DNA of 64,000 nt from Catellatospora sp. KI3 (GTDB lineage Bacteria > Actinomycetota > Actinomycetes > Mycobacteriales > Micromonosporaceae). Shown in pieces: positions 16,901 to 25,840 of this stretch. The number at the start of each line of letters is the position of its first letter. Position 1 is the stretch's first letter. The notes under the pieces are model-generated. The model did not search any database. It saw only the letters and a list, made by a program, of their open reading frames with translations, and was not told the origin of the DNA. The stretch covers positions 179,603 through 243,602 of the forward strand of contig NZ_JASAMB010000012.1 in NCBI RefSeq assembly GCF_029948125.1, in the 5' to 3' direction. Made by a program: the position numbers and the translations under genes.

Positions 16901-18723
16901 GTTGGGCCGAGCGCGAGGAGTGCGACGGCCCAGTCGAAGAGCACCGGATGACTGAACTCGATCAGTGGCATGGGGTGGCCCGGTCCTGCTGGTATCGATC
17001 GCAGCAGTCCTTCTCGGTGGAGGCTTTCCACTACGTCGTCGTCGGGTACCGATTCGAGTGTCATCGGATCGAGCGTCTGGCTTCGAGCGGCGAGCATGCC
17101 ATGGACCAGGTCTTTTGTGACGCTGGTGCGGAGGCCTGCTTTGCCTCGGCCGATGACGCGGCTTTGCCAGTATTGATCAAGTAGCTGTACTCGGTGGCTG
17201 ATCTGGGTGAAGTCGGGCGGCTCCGGGGCGCTGAGCAGCGTCGCGGCGAGGCTGAGGTTGAACGGGTTTCGTAGCAGGTTGTTCAGCCGTGGATCAGCTG
17301 TGTTGAGCAGTGCTGCCAGGGTCGGGCTGGTCGCAGCAATAGGAGCGAGTTCGTCGTCTGTGAGGTTGCCGACGTGCATGTGGCGGACGTCTTCCAGGCC
17401 CGGGGCGCTGCGGGTCACGTCGGGGGCGAGGCCGCGAAAGACCGTCTTCCATGGGATGCTGTTGCGGAGGTCGAACTCCCGAATCGTGGTTATGGTGCGC
17501 CAGCGGCTGCCATCCAGGCCGTCGATGACGGCGCTCAGCCATGGCGACAGGTCTTCACCGCTTACCTGGTCAAGGCCGTCAACGAGCAGATAGCCGGGAG
17601 CAGTTCCTGGCCACTCCGCCAGTACGCGATGCAGCGGAAAGTCGAGGTTGAGGTTGTCACGGGATGCCGATGAGAGGTCTTCGGCTCGCAGGACAACGAC
17701 ATCGTGTCCGGCGGTTCGCAGTTGCACCGCGAAGCGGTGCAAGATCGAAGTTTTGCCGGCGCCCGCATCCCCGATTAGTGCCAGGTTGCCGGCGACGCTT
17801 TCAAGATCGTTAAGTAGTGCCCGTTCGAGGGTCACCGTGCCTTCTGGTACCGATAGCACCACTCCCCGCCCCAGGTTGCGCAGGTTTGCCTCGGTCAGCG
17901 ACTTTACAAGTGCGATGCTCCGCCGAAATCTTGCCAGCGGCTCGAGCGCGATCTTCTGTTGTACACGTCTGAGTAGCGCTGGCCGATCGACCATCTGCCG
18001 CTCTGCGTCGTACTGTTGCGCCAGGATCTGTAGCTCACGCCAGACGTCGTCGACCAGGTTCTCTTCACAGATAGCTCTCAGCGCCGCGCACACGTCGGCG
18101 AGGTCTCGGCCTGCATCGAGGTCCAGCGAGCGCACACCGGTCAAGCGCAGCAGGGCACGTAGCTCTTCGTCGGTCGGGTCCGCGCTTCTGATCTGCCTCC
18201 AAGCGCGCGTGAGGTGTTCGCGGACGTAGCGAAATGCTTTCTCTTCGGGCTCGTTTCTCAACGCCTCGGCCAAGGGCACTTGAGCAGCCCAGCCGTGCAG
18301 GCGGTCCATCAGCGGGCCGAGTGTGTCGTTGATGCTGGCTGGTGACTGCGGGCCTGCCAAGATCAGAACCCGGTCGTGGGCTGGTTGGATATCGCGCATG
18401 GTTCCGGCGCCGTCTGCGGGCACCTTCGTGAAGTAGGCTTCGACGACTTGCTGGAGGGATTCCGCCAGTGGGCTGCCTTTGCGTGAGTCGATTTTGATCA
18501 CGGTTTTCGCTTGGCCCATGATCCATGCCCTATCCGAGGTCACGGCCGCGAAGTCGTCGGCTGCACGCTCGGATTGGGCCCCCGCGGCGTCGATCACGCG
18601 GCCGCCTGCCCATCCGGGCAGCGGGCTCTCGCTCAGGAGGTGAGCCAGGGCCCATGCCAGCCAGCGGCATTCATTTCGGACGCCGCCAGCACCTGCGGCC
18701 CCGCCAGCCGACTCTCGCGTCAC
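13921..18723 (-). CDS. Avs-like giant: N-terminal nuclease-fold domain, STAND NTPase, long helical-repeat C-terminus
   Basis: A 1600-residue protein starting at GTG 18723, where GAGAGGA lies about 7 nt upstream (the frame is open to 18876 without such a site). Residues 15-125 resemble a Cap4/DUF4297-type endonuclease: ADDFAAVTSDRAWIMGQAKT (55-74) gives D57 and the strand Q71-A-K73. LALIGDAGAGKTSIL (314-328) is a Walker A loop and GYLLVDGLDQV (377-387) a Walker B, as in NACHT/STAND ATPases; LRNPFNLSLAATLL looks like the winged-helix lid region. The remaining ~1000 residues are Ala/Leu-rich helices typical of ARM/HEAT/TPR sensors. The effector-STAND-repeat order and the length match anti-phage AVAST (Avs) proteins and bacterial NLRs, which sense a phage protein and then activate the nuclease. 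GC is visibly lower than in the core genome. A specific Avs type cannot be assigned by eye. Confidence 0.78.
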   Translation of the reverse strand: MTRESAGGAAGAGGVRNECRWLAWALAHLLSESPLPGWAGGRVIDAAGAQSERAADDFAAVTSDRAWIMGQAKTVIKIDSRKGSPLAESLQQVVEAYFTKVPADGAGTMRDIQPAHDRVLILAGPQSPASINDTLGPLMDRLHGWAAQVPLAEALRNEPEEKAFRYVREHLTRAWRQIRSADPTDEELRALLRLTGVRSLDLDAGRDLADVCAALRAICEENLVDDVWRELQILAQQYDAERQMVDRPALLRRVQQKIALEPLARFRRSIALVKSLTEANLRNLGRGVVLSVPEGTVTLERALLNDLESVAGNLALIGDAGAGKTSILHRFAVQLRTAGHDVVVLRAEDLSSASRDNLNLDFPLHRVLAEWPGTAPGYLLVDGLDQVSGEDLSPWLSAVIDGLDGSRWRTITTIREFDLRNSIPWKTVFRGLAPDVTRSAPGLEDVRHMHVGNLTDDELAPIAATSPTLAALLNTADPRLNNLLRNPFNLSLAATLLSAPEPPDFTQISHRVQLLDQYWQSRVIGRGKAGLRTSVTKDLVHGMLAARSQTLDPMTLESVPDDDVVESLHREGLLRSIPAGPGHPMPLIEFSHPVLFDWAVALLALGPTTEPRSLITALNNDPDLVLTVRPSIEYRLVTIWHHTQTREAFWDAALTLGATHPLAAASAAKQAAELVRTPADTTALELACTATETHSAGWQPTHARTLLLLTTRYISLSARTEPMTELADMIARVAQRAKATANINLADLCLHACLRANLAAKINAATPGLTSWTTAICDSLTAGMTDPVASASTYIPRAGGQLLAAVTPHHPAAVEPILLRALQPQITNHWGPELLLPLADRFSDIAHAAPRLATAIAHSAWRHDGQPGVNGNRNINDSASQQILHSAQYVIADRFAALLSKAPADAIRTIAHILNASEPHSTDQHPAPPKLQYPGVMFIGAPDGTDLKLATMLAACLAGEPVATGHPGQVLTPERPLTETELADAVQILINELHNAEAWQKVLHTGAVASTPRLAFALAPALTSPNLFTHPVTWMIATYVALRIVADIEPATRRKIFTAVAGLVSDRGSASVQEDPSAHLRERASTIRRELQARLDGQPSGLPATPEDPSDTFRMIFFESSRPEVGSPAYLDQQIQEGHQLLTSSEPAKSQAGESQLLGIWEKLRENSDSSGVDGQRLTLALRLVKVPVVTPDSAIGREIYDVLTTAIVAQPTATPTANQDLDEGEGYYPSPKTRAVEGIVGLLDRPEWAATHGTQIRDLLRPLTADQDRGPRYISTGAMYLIHPDIAELVAAVEGRLRVETWRPIRASLLSQLWYTHPNDPQRIDDVIARLAGIPSWKFLTADQDDEVDLKGTERQLCLSMLASLACHRRTSFASARCAAWLASPCTYPRTASVIVRSFGNLLNPADPSYGTAQVEAFRLLSSLTATATSQLTTSTPEDAASVRSVLGEVAMQLYFASGATDKQVGREVARGSDDSFAHLALPILQKVGGVNDSRIAHYIMQTIDHLRMGHAAEAITIMGNVVGANPLYASEYQGMNDVKILITHLITEQSSAVLGHPRGLTTVRAVLEQLVEKGWDQAIDLYDSLTDLSMKWTPGHSW

Positions 18724-19237
18724 GGCACTTCCTCTCAAAGTCTGACCATCTCGTGGGCAACGGCCGGAGGCGGTCAGCGGCGCGTAATCCTGATGGCTTG
18801 AAGCCTGCCGCGTCGCATCGCTCTCGTCTAGCTGCGGCTTCGCAGGAGCCTGCCGCGGTAGTCCACGGAGGTGCACTCGTGTCCCGTCGGAGCACGTTGA
18901 GCTGCTGCACTATAAGCCGCGGGTGAGGAACCTGGATCCCGAGGTCCGGCGGCAGGTCCTGCACGCCTGGCAGCACCATCACACCGTGCACACCGTTACC
19001 CCGTTCGTGCGGCGCCTGCCGGAGGGCGCGGTCGCCTCCGACGAGCAGATCGAGCTCTACCACGAGGCCCGGCCGGCGCAGCGCGCAAGTCGTCGACCGG
19101 CCGCTGACCGACAGCCACACGTTCGTGCGAAGCCACCGCCGGGGCGGCCCTGGCCAACGGTAGGCACCGAGCCCTCCCCGTCGGGTCCGTCCGTTCGTGG
19201 ACATGTCCGCGAACGGACGCTGCCACCGTCGATGTGA
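18724..19237. other. 514-bp gap between the two giant island genes
   Basis: It probably holds the promoter of the nuclease-STAND gene. On the plus strand 18860-19120 encodes a coherent-looking stretch (RNLDPEVRRQVLHAWQHHH, then RRLPEGAVASDEQIELYHEA) that loses its frame near 19085. It may be the remnant of a small gene, but I do not recognise it and found no ribosome site. A small inverted repeat, TCCGTTCGTGGACATGTCCG, lies around 19188-19207. Confidence 0.4.
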
Positions 19238-22200
19238 TCAGCTGGTAGCGGCAGGGTCGGCCTGGAACGGTGCCACTGGTGCGGCTTCGAGTGTGAACTG
19301 GAGCCGAAGGGAGCTGCCGACGACCCGGTAGTAGCCAAGGCCGCCGGCGCCCATCGGGTTCGGCAGCGGGATGATACGTCGTCGGCCCGAGTCCAGGACA
19401 TGGCTGATGAATACGATGACGTACTCTTCGCCGGGTGCGAGGTTCTGCGCCCGCCGGACTTCGCTCTCGCCGAGCACGAACTGCGGCTGGTCTCCGGTGG
19501 TGGCTTTCACCTCGAACAACAACGTTCGATCGCTGGCGTTGATGTGGAAGTCGTAGCCGAGTGCGTCGTTGCCCTGTCCGTCGCCGAGTACCTGGTTGCG
19601 GTTGCCCGATACCCAGCTGTCGTGTGGCGGCACGCCGAACTGGTGCTGCAACCACTGACCGGCGATGATCTCCCCCGCCAGCCCGATGTTTCTAGTGACT
19701 TCGGGCCGCACGGCGTCAGTGGTCGCGGTCCAGCGTGCAATGCCGGTCCCCCGTGCCGACGGCCGGGTCAGATCCAGCGGGGTGGCGGCGATCGGCGACG
19801 CCGGGGTGTTGAGGAGCTGCTCGGTCATCCCGTCACGGACGGCGTCTACGAAGGTCATGAGGTCGCTTGGCGCCAGTGAGTATTCGCGGTCGTCGAGGGT
19901 CACGTGTACTGGTCTGTGATCCCGGGTGGCGGTCTGGTGGAGTCTTTGCCGAGCGTCGAGGAGATCCTGGCGGGTCAGGCCCAGGTCGGTCAGGGCTGCC
20001 GTCGGTGGCATGGCGGCCGGCCACTGCTCGTGCGCCCGCAGCCAGCCGATGACGGTGTCCGTCGACATGCGCTCGAAGTCCAGCACGCCTGCTGCCGTCA
20101 TTGCGTCGGATACCGCCGCAGGGTCGGCTGGTGTGTGCTCCTGGCCGATGCCTGTGTGCCGCATCCATGCATCGGTCAGCTGTGCCAGCTCGTTGAGGAT
20201 CCGGCCGAGTTGCCTGCGGTTCGACTCCCGCATCTGCTCGACGGCGGGCAGCTCGGTCCGGGTGGTCGGATGGGGAACCGTTTGCTGCAGCCACAGCTCG
20301 ACATGCTCGCCGAGCAGGCTGTCGGGCAGATCCCAGTGCTGGTCCAGCCAGGCGGCCTCCGGCTCGAGCCCGGCGAGTCCCAGCAACTCGACGTAGCGCT
20401 GCAGCGGCTCGCCGGCCTGGTATGCGTGCAGGAAGGCGTCCCTGATCCGGCGGTGGATGTCGCTGGCGTGCTGCTGGAGGTAAGCCGCGAGCTGGCGGGC
20501 GTGGCCCTCGTGGTTGTGTAGCCGGGGCAGGCCCAGGGCGGCCAGCGCGGCGTTCATGGACGCGTGGTCGACGCCGAGCTCGCGCGCCGCACCTCGCACG
20601 TCCGACTCGTCGGCCATCATGAGCAGCTTCGCGGGCGTATGCGGCGTGTTTGTCAGCTGGTCGGTGAGCCAGTTGCGCAGGTCGTCGAGACTGTCGAGCG
20701 TGTCCGCCACGCCCTGCAGCTGCTCGGCGGCCCGTGCGTCCACCAGAGCGAGTACGGGCACGAGGCGGGGAATGCGCGCGCGCCATGACGTGTGATGGTC
20801 GGTCAGAGCGTTGAGTTCCTGTGTGGAGACCCCCAGTACGGCCGCTATGTCGTCGAGTGACGGGTCGATGGCGCCGGAGCACCGCTGCTGTAGGTCGATG
20901 AAGGCTAGCCGCAGCGTCTCGACCAGGTGGGGTGCGCCTACCAGCTCGCAGATCGCGGAGCTGGCCGCCTGGAGCACCGACCAGGCCGAGGTGTCCGCCG
21001 CGCCCGCGACGATCAGCTGGGGTATGTCGCCTTCCAGCAGGAACGACCGGAATGGTCGTAGGTCGGTCACCTGGTGACCGTCGACGGTGGTGTCGAGATC
21101 GGTGGCGGTGGTCAGTGTCGCGGCTGCCAGCCGCTGCGCGGCGCGGGTCAGCTGCGCATCTGACACGGTGGGCATGGCGTGGTGGAACTCCATCGCTGCG
21201 AGCACCACAGTGGTCACCCACTGGCCGGTGGCCGCTAGCAGCGGCCGCCGATGCTTGTCGTGCGGGCTTTGACCATCGACGGTGATGTCGACGCGGGCGT
21301 CGCTGGTACGGCGCAGGTTGCCTGCGCCGGTCGTGTCGAGCAGGTGGTACACGTTCTCAGACAGGTTGATGTCGCGCAGTGCAAGCACGGGGATCGGGGC
21401 CTGGCGCAGCAGGCGTTCCTGGACGACGCCGGCCCGGTCGGGTACGTAAACGGTCTCCGCCCCGTCACCGAGCAGTGCGACAAACAGGGTTCCCGACCGG
21501 TGGGCGATCACGTCGTGCGGCAGCGGATTTTCCTGCGTGCTGGCGGAGACGAGGTCGCTCCAGGCTGCTTCGTACGCTTTGCGGACCGACAGGCTGGTCT
21601 GGCTGCGCGCGTCCAGCGGGCGCGCGCCGACAAGTGCGGTGAGCTCCACGAGCCTGTCGCGAGCCGTGCTGGAGTCGTCCCAGAACCGGACGCCGATCTT
21701 GCGCAGGCGGTCGAGAACCTTGCCTGTCGCCAGGCTGCGCAGGTGGCCGGGCTGTGCCCTCAGGTAGCTTGGCGTCTCGGCTGTTCTGATCCACCACGAG
21801 TTGCTGACCGGCAGGAAGGTGATGTCATCGCGCTGGCCGGGTGTCGTCTGCGGCAGCCAGTCGGCCGTAGCCAGGAATGCGGCCAGGAAGCTGGGCCAGG
21901 TCGCGGCGGTCTCCTGCTGCCTGCGGAACTCGATCTCCATGGCGTGATCGGGCCACCGGTCCAGGCCGTGCAGGATCAGCTCGGCGAACATGCGGCGTGC
22001 TTCGCTGTCGAAGCAGTGGTAGTCGTCCTGTGCGGGCAGCACCGCCACGTGATCGGCAGGTTGGTACCGGACGGAGGTGAACACCGGCTGGTGATTCGGC
22101 CAGCGCTCGGCAACGCCGCGCCAGGCTTTCTGCTGCTCAGTCGGGACGCTGATCGGCAGGTTCGGCGCTGTGCGTGGTAACGCCAGCTGGCTGCCGGGCA

Positions 22201-24535
22201 GAATGAAGTGCTGGCGAGGGAGGAACACAGGCGTCAGTCCGTGCCGGACTCCTGCGTGCTCAAGGAACAGTCGTAACCGTTCGACCCCGTCAGGGTCGTC
22301 GAGATGCAGGGTCTTGGGCCGGTTCAGCGTCCGCTCGGCCAGTTCCTTGAGCGCCGGTGAGTGGTCTGCGGCTCTGCGCAGGAACCGCGCGAGCAGGTCG
22401 TCAAGGTCGCGGGCGGGCCCGTTCCAGCCCGGTCCGAAGTGCGCCTGCTCCGCCGGCATCCACGTGTCGCCGGCGGGGACCAGCAGCCGTGCACCGGCGA
22501 CAGCGTCTGCGGTGACCTCGCGTGACGCGCGGCGCCATACAGCGAACGCGAACATCAGCAGTTCCCGTAGCTGTTCAGATTCGGATGCGGGCAGTGCTCG
22601 CATCGCCGCTCCGACGAGATCGAGCACGGTCTCAGTGCGGAACTCGCGCACGAGGCCATGCTCTTCAAGCCACGCGCGGCCGGGACGGCGCTTGCGGGCA
22701 GGGTCGTCGCCTCGCCATGGAACGGCCCGGTGCGCGAACACAAGCCGGGACGTGATGGCCGCCGGCATCTTCGGAACCAGCGCAGGGCTCCATGAGTCGG
22801 CGCGTTGCTGGGGCGAGAAGAAGACGGCCAGGTCGTCGCTGCGTGACTCGGCTCGAGCGAGTCGGCCATCATCGGCCAGGATGATAGTTCGTCCTGCCAG
22901 GACCGAACCATCGTTGAAGATGGCGGACAGGTCGTCGTAGAAGTCCGCCCATGCGTTGGTATCGAGGGGTTCCTGGGTGAGCACGTCGGCGTAGCGCTCT
23001 GCCCACGCGGCGACTTCTTCTTCCCGGGCGTCGATCGACAAGCCGAGCCACTCCGCGAGTTTTCTGAGCCTCAGCTGACGCGCCCCGTCGAGTGCGGGGT
23101 CGACGAGATGGTCGACCCCTGCTGACGCAGCGGCGTGGGCTGTGAATGTTCTGCCTTCGCCAGACCACAGGCGCGCATCACGCAGGCTCGTGCGCCGTAC
23201 CCGGCCCAGCGACGGAATGAACGCGGCGTCCCGGATGTCGTCGCCGACCTGCTTGAACGCGTCCTCGATCCGGGCGAGGTGCTCCCTCTTCCAGGCCGTG
23301 AGGTCGATCAGATGCGTTGCCGAGACCGCGATCTCACCGCGGCAGGCCAGATCGATGACGCGTGCGCACATCAGCGCGACCTGGTTGAGCAGCAGATCGT
23401 TCAGGGCGACGCCCAGATCGAGGGTGCGGCGGTCGAGCCGGGCGAAGAACGGCGCGTTGACGAAGCCGGCCAGCGGTGCGGCCGCTGCCTCGCCCATGGG
23501 AAGGAACGTGTACAGCCTGCCCGCCACGACGTCGCCATCGTGGGGTAGTGCCACGCACACCTGCGCATCGCCGCGCCAGCTGTCCCAGCCGCTGCTCAGC
23601 CGGCCTTCCCTGCGGCTTCGAGCGATGGCATCCTTCACCAGTTCCTCTGGCACGAACTGGCGCAGCATGACGAACCGCCGCGAAGACTGCAGCAGCACGT
23701 CCTCGACGACCACGTCTCCGGCTCGGGTGCTGTCGAGGATCTGCTTCCGCAGCGTCGTACTGGAGATCTTTCCCTCGCGGTCCTCCCTGGTGACGACCAC
23801 CGTCCCCACCCGCTGGAGGAAGATGTGGAACGGCACGCCCTGGGAAGTGATCTCGTTGAGTTGCTGGCGGGCGCGCTCGCGGGCCTCAGCGGAGCGAAGC
23901 TCCATCCGGATCACAGTGGCGAATCCGCGGCTTGCGAAGTCGGCGACCTGGCTCGGAGCGGGCCCGAGGGGCACGGGGACCTTCAGCGAGGCGACATTCT
24001 CGCGAAGTTCCTCCGCGAGACCGCTCATGTTCCCGGCGACGCGCGCGGCGAGGTCGTCGAAGTCGCCGGGTTTGGCGAACCTGAAGCAGTAGCCGTCGAA
24101 CGTTTCCGATTCCGCGTCGGCACGGCTGTAGATCTCCGGGGCATCCGCCAACTGGTGAACGCTCTTGAACCCCACTCCCTTGTTACCGATGCCCTCGTCG
24201 GGGCGCTTGCTCGACATGGCGACCCGGCACATGGCCTCGAAATCTTCATGCCGGATCGGCCGCCCGCCGTTTGCCACGTACAGCACGCCCCAGGGGCCTT
24301 CGCCCTCGCGAAGAACGAACTCCAGCGCCCCGTCGGTGCGGTCGCCGGGATGGGCGTCGTGACCGTTCTGGAGCAGCTCGATGAGCGTACGCCCGTCGTA
24401 GTCCGCGGCGACCACACTCTCGATGACTGCCTTCTGCTCGAGGGTAGCCGGCTGGCCGATCTCCCTGCCGAAAAGGTACAGCCTGGCCACGTTGTCGGCC
24501 TCGGACTGGATGCGATTCCGGAAGTCTTCGCGCAT
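19238..24535 (-). CDS. Sacsin/Hsp90-type ATPase with C-terminal DUF3883 nuclease-like domain
   Basis: A 1765-residue protein. ATG 24535 (MREDFRNRIQSEADN) is preferred over the open frame to 24622 because the conserved helix begins here and GAGAGG lies about 10 nt upstream. The N-terminus is a GHKL/Hsp90-like ATP-binding fold of the sacsin/NO VEIN kind: LIELLQNGHDA (51-61, N-box with E53 and N57), VLYVANGGRPI (84-94, G1) and SSKRPDEGIGNKGVGFKSV (108-126, G2 lid). About 1400 residues of mixed helices follow. The C-terminus is DUF3883: GYDFHINAS...LFEVKATTG (1660-1682), with D1662 and E1675-V-K1677 in restriction-endonuclease-like positions, then EEYVIVFISHV. An ATP-driven scaffold with a terminal nuclease or DNA-binding module fits defence, but no mechanism is proven. 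It is the first gene upstream of the Avs-like gene on the same strand. Confidence 0.85.
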   Translation of the reverse strand: MREDFRNRIQSEADNVARLYLFGREIGQPATLEQKAVIESVVAADYDGRTLIELLQNGHDAHPGDRTDGALEFVLREGEGPWGVLYVANGGRPIRHEDFEAMCRVAMSSKRPDEGIGNKGVGFKSVHQLADAPEIYSRADAESETFDGYCFRFAKPGDFDDLAARVAGNMSGLAEELRENVASLKVPVPLGPAPSQVADFASRGFATVIRMELRSAEARERARQQLNEITSQGVPFHIFLQRVGTVVVTREDREGKISSTTLRKQILDSTRAGDVVVEDVLLQSSRRFVMLRQFVPEELVKDAIARSRREGRLSSGWDSWRGDAQVCVALPHDGDVVAGRLYTFLPMGEAAAAPLAGFVNAPFFARLDRRTLDLGVALNDLLLNQVALMCARVIDLACRGEIAVSATHLIDLTAWKREHLARIEDAFKQVGDDIRDAAFIPSLGRVRRTSLRDARLWSGEGRTFTAHAAASAGVDHLVDPALDGARQLRLRKLAEWLGLSIDAREEEVAAWAERYADVLTQEPLDTNAWADFYDDLSAIFNDGSVLAGRTIILADDGRLARAESRSDDLAVFFSPQQRADSWSPALVPKMPAAITSRLVFAHRAVPWRGDDPARKRRPGRAWLEEHGLVREFRTETVLDLVGAAMRALPASESEQLRELLMFAFAVWRRASREVTADAVAGARLLVPAGDTWMPAEQAHFGPGWNGPARDLDDLLARFLRRAADHSPALKELAERTLNRPKTLHLDDPDGVERLRLFLEHAGVRHGLTPVFLPRQHFILPGSQLALPRTAPNLPISVPTEQQKAWRGVAERWPNHQPVFTSVRYQPADHVAVLPAQDDYHCFDSEARRMFAELILHGLDRWPDHAMEIEFRRQQETAATWPSFLAAFLATADWLPQTTPGQRDDITFLPVSNSWWIRTAETPSYLRAQPGHLRSLATGKVLDRLRKIGVRFWDDSSTARDRLVELTALVGARPLDARSQTSLSVRKAYEAAWSDLVSASTQENPLPHDVIAHRSGTLFVALLGDGAETVYVPDRAGVVQERLLRQAPIPVLALRDINLSENVYHLLDTTGAGNLRRTSDARVDITVDGQSPHDKHRRPLLAATGQWVTTVVLAAMEFHHAMPTVSDAQLTRAAQRLAAATLTTATDLDTTVDGHQVTDLRPFRSFLLEGDIPQLIVAGAADTSAWSVLQAASSAICELVGAPHLVETLRLAFIDLQQRCSGAIDPSLDDIAAVLGVSTQELNALTDHHTSWRARIPRLVPVLALVDARAAEQLQGVADTLDSLDDLRNWLTDQLTNTPHTPAKLLMMADESDVRGAARELGVDHASMNAALAALGLPRLHNHEGHARQLAAYLQQHASDIHRRIRDAFLHAYQAGEPLQRYVELLGLAGLEPEAAWLDQHWDLPDSLLGEHVELWLQQTVPHPTTRTELPAVEQMRESNRRQLGRILNELAQLTDAWMRHTGIGQEHTPADPAAVSDAMTAAGVLDFERMSTDTVIGWLRAHEQWPAAMPPTAALTDLGLTRQDLLDARQRLHQTATRDHRPVHVTLDDREYSLAPSDLMTFVDAVRDGMTEQLLNTPASPIAATPLDLTRPSARGTGIARWTATTDAVRPEVTRNIGLAGEIIAGQWLQHQFGVPPHDSWVSGNRNQVLGDGQGNDALGYDFHINASDRTLLFEVKATTGDQPQFVLGESEVRRAQNLAPGEEYVIVFISHVLDSGRRRIIPLPNPMGAGGLGYYRVVGSSLRLQFTLEAAPVAPFQADPAATS

Positions 24536-24672
24536 CCCTGGTCCGCCTCTCGTCGTGGTTGGTCCCGCTAAGCCGACCGGCTGCGAGTGCCGGCGCACCA
24601 ATCTAGGGGTCGTGGTGCCCAAGACGCCACCGCCGCCGAGGAGGTCGAATTAGTCGACCGTTGATGGGCTGG

Positions 24673-25025
24673 CTAATGAGCTCGGGAGCGGACAAGCTGG
24701 AGCGATGTTCTGACCGTGATGGCTTCTCGGTCCTCGTGGCCCCGCATGGCTACTACCTCCTCAAGCAGGGCGTTCAGCTGTGCGTCCGCGCGCCGTACCT
24801 CGCCGACGATCGCGAGCTGCACGGCGTGCTCGCGCCGAACGGCGATGGCGTCTGCGTTCGGAAGGCCAGCGGGCATGTCCGCGAGGAGTCGTTCATATAG
24901 ATCAACTGCTGTCGCGGCGTCCCCTGCGGCGGCGTGCGCACGGGCCTGCAGGTGACCTAAGGCGAGCAGTGCGGGGTGTGTGGCTTCGACACGTCCGACC
25001 AGCGCTGTGATTGCGGGTCCGGCTC
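24673..25025 (-). pseudogene. C-terminal remnant of a TPR protein
   Basis: On the minus strand an uninterrupted frame ends at TGA 24673 and reads LGHLQARAHAAAGDAATAVD, LYERLLADMPAGLPNADAIA and VRREHAVQLAIVGEVRRADA. This is the spacing of tetratricopeptide repeats in actinobacterial kinases and regulators (VDLYERLLAD then a 34-residue period). The frame has no start and breaks near 25025-25040, exactly where the copy-B direct repeat begins, so the 5' end of the gene was lost when that repeat arrived or recombined. The stop-proximal part looks intact. Confidence 0.6.
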
Positions 25026-25039
25026 ACCGCCAGCCTGGC

Positions 25040-25714
25040 CGAGACGGCGCGGCTGTCATCCCGCTCTTGCGCGCTGCAGGCTGGACCACTACCGCTGTGT
25101 GACCGGCGTCCGGTTCCTGTACGCGGTCGTGCCCGGCCAGATCGTTCCGGCCCGGTCGTGCAGGCCATCACTGTGGTCGACTATGCCGCCGTCGGACTCG
25201 CTCTCGGCGTCTTCGCCGCCCTGGGGCGTGGGTCAAGGTGTCCACGAGCGGTGTACTCGACCTCGGCCGGCGGTCCTGCGCACAGCACGGGTTCCCGAGG
25301 GTTGACAGCCATAGAGAACGAGCTGTCTCACCTGAGTCCTGGACCATAACGCCTACGCATCCTAGAAACCTCGGTCTAGGCCAGCGACACGTCTCCTCCA
25401 AGCCTGTGCGGCATCGAAGACCTGCGGTTGCGGCGTGAGTATGTGCCCCAAGCGTGTCGCGACCATCCACACACGACAGACATCCTGATCACCGCCGGAC
25501 TGGGCCGACGACACGTCCCGCGGACATGATCATAAAGACTTCCGTGGCCATTCCCTCTGCCCACCAGGGCATCTGAGAGTGTCGCCCAAGATGCGTAACA
25601 CCACAACCAAGATCAAAGAAGCCTTGGCCAGTTCAGACGCACCAAGTTCCGTGGGCGCGGTTCGTCAAAACCGTACGCTCGTACGTGTAAAAAACCGTGT
25701 CTCGAAGAACATCA
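25040..25714 (+). repeat. ~690-bp imperfect direct repeat, right copy (B)
   Basis: This is the partner of 5270-5956 in the same orientation. The final 56 bp (25659-25714) are identical to 5901-5956. Divergence is spread evenly over the rest. Here the repeat directly precedes the tRNA-Pro terminator hairpin, so it is the tRNA-proximal arm of the island. Codon reading in either copy gives no conserved protein. Confidence 0.85.
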
Positions 25715-25715
25715 A

Positions 25716-25745
25716 AGCCCGTCTCCGGAACTCCGGAAACGGGCT
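25716..25745 (-). terminator. Hairpin downstream of tRNA-Pro
   Basis: AGCCCGT-CT-CCGG (25716-25728) pairs with CCGG-AA-ACGGGCT (25733-25745), with a two-base internal mismatch and a 4-nt loop. On the minus strand it follows the tRNA-Pro 3' end by about 22 nt, so it is the likely tRNA transcription terminator. Confidence 0.6.
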
Positions 25746-25766
25746 CTGACCAGGTCTTACACAACG

Positions 25767-25840
<74 letters not shown>

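Noticed and set aside
18890..19237. A small plus-strand gene (RNLDPEVRRQVLHAWQHHH)
   Set aside because: The frame degrades after about 60 residues, there is no ribosome site and no family is recognised; noted only as a possible remnant.
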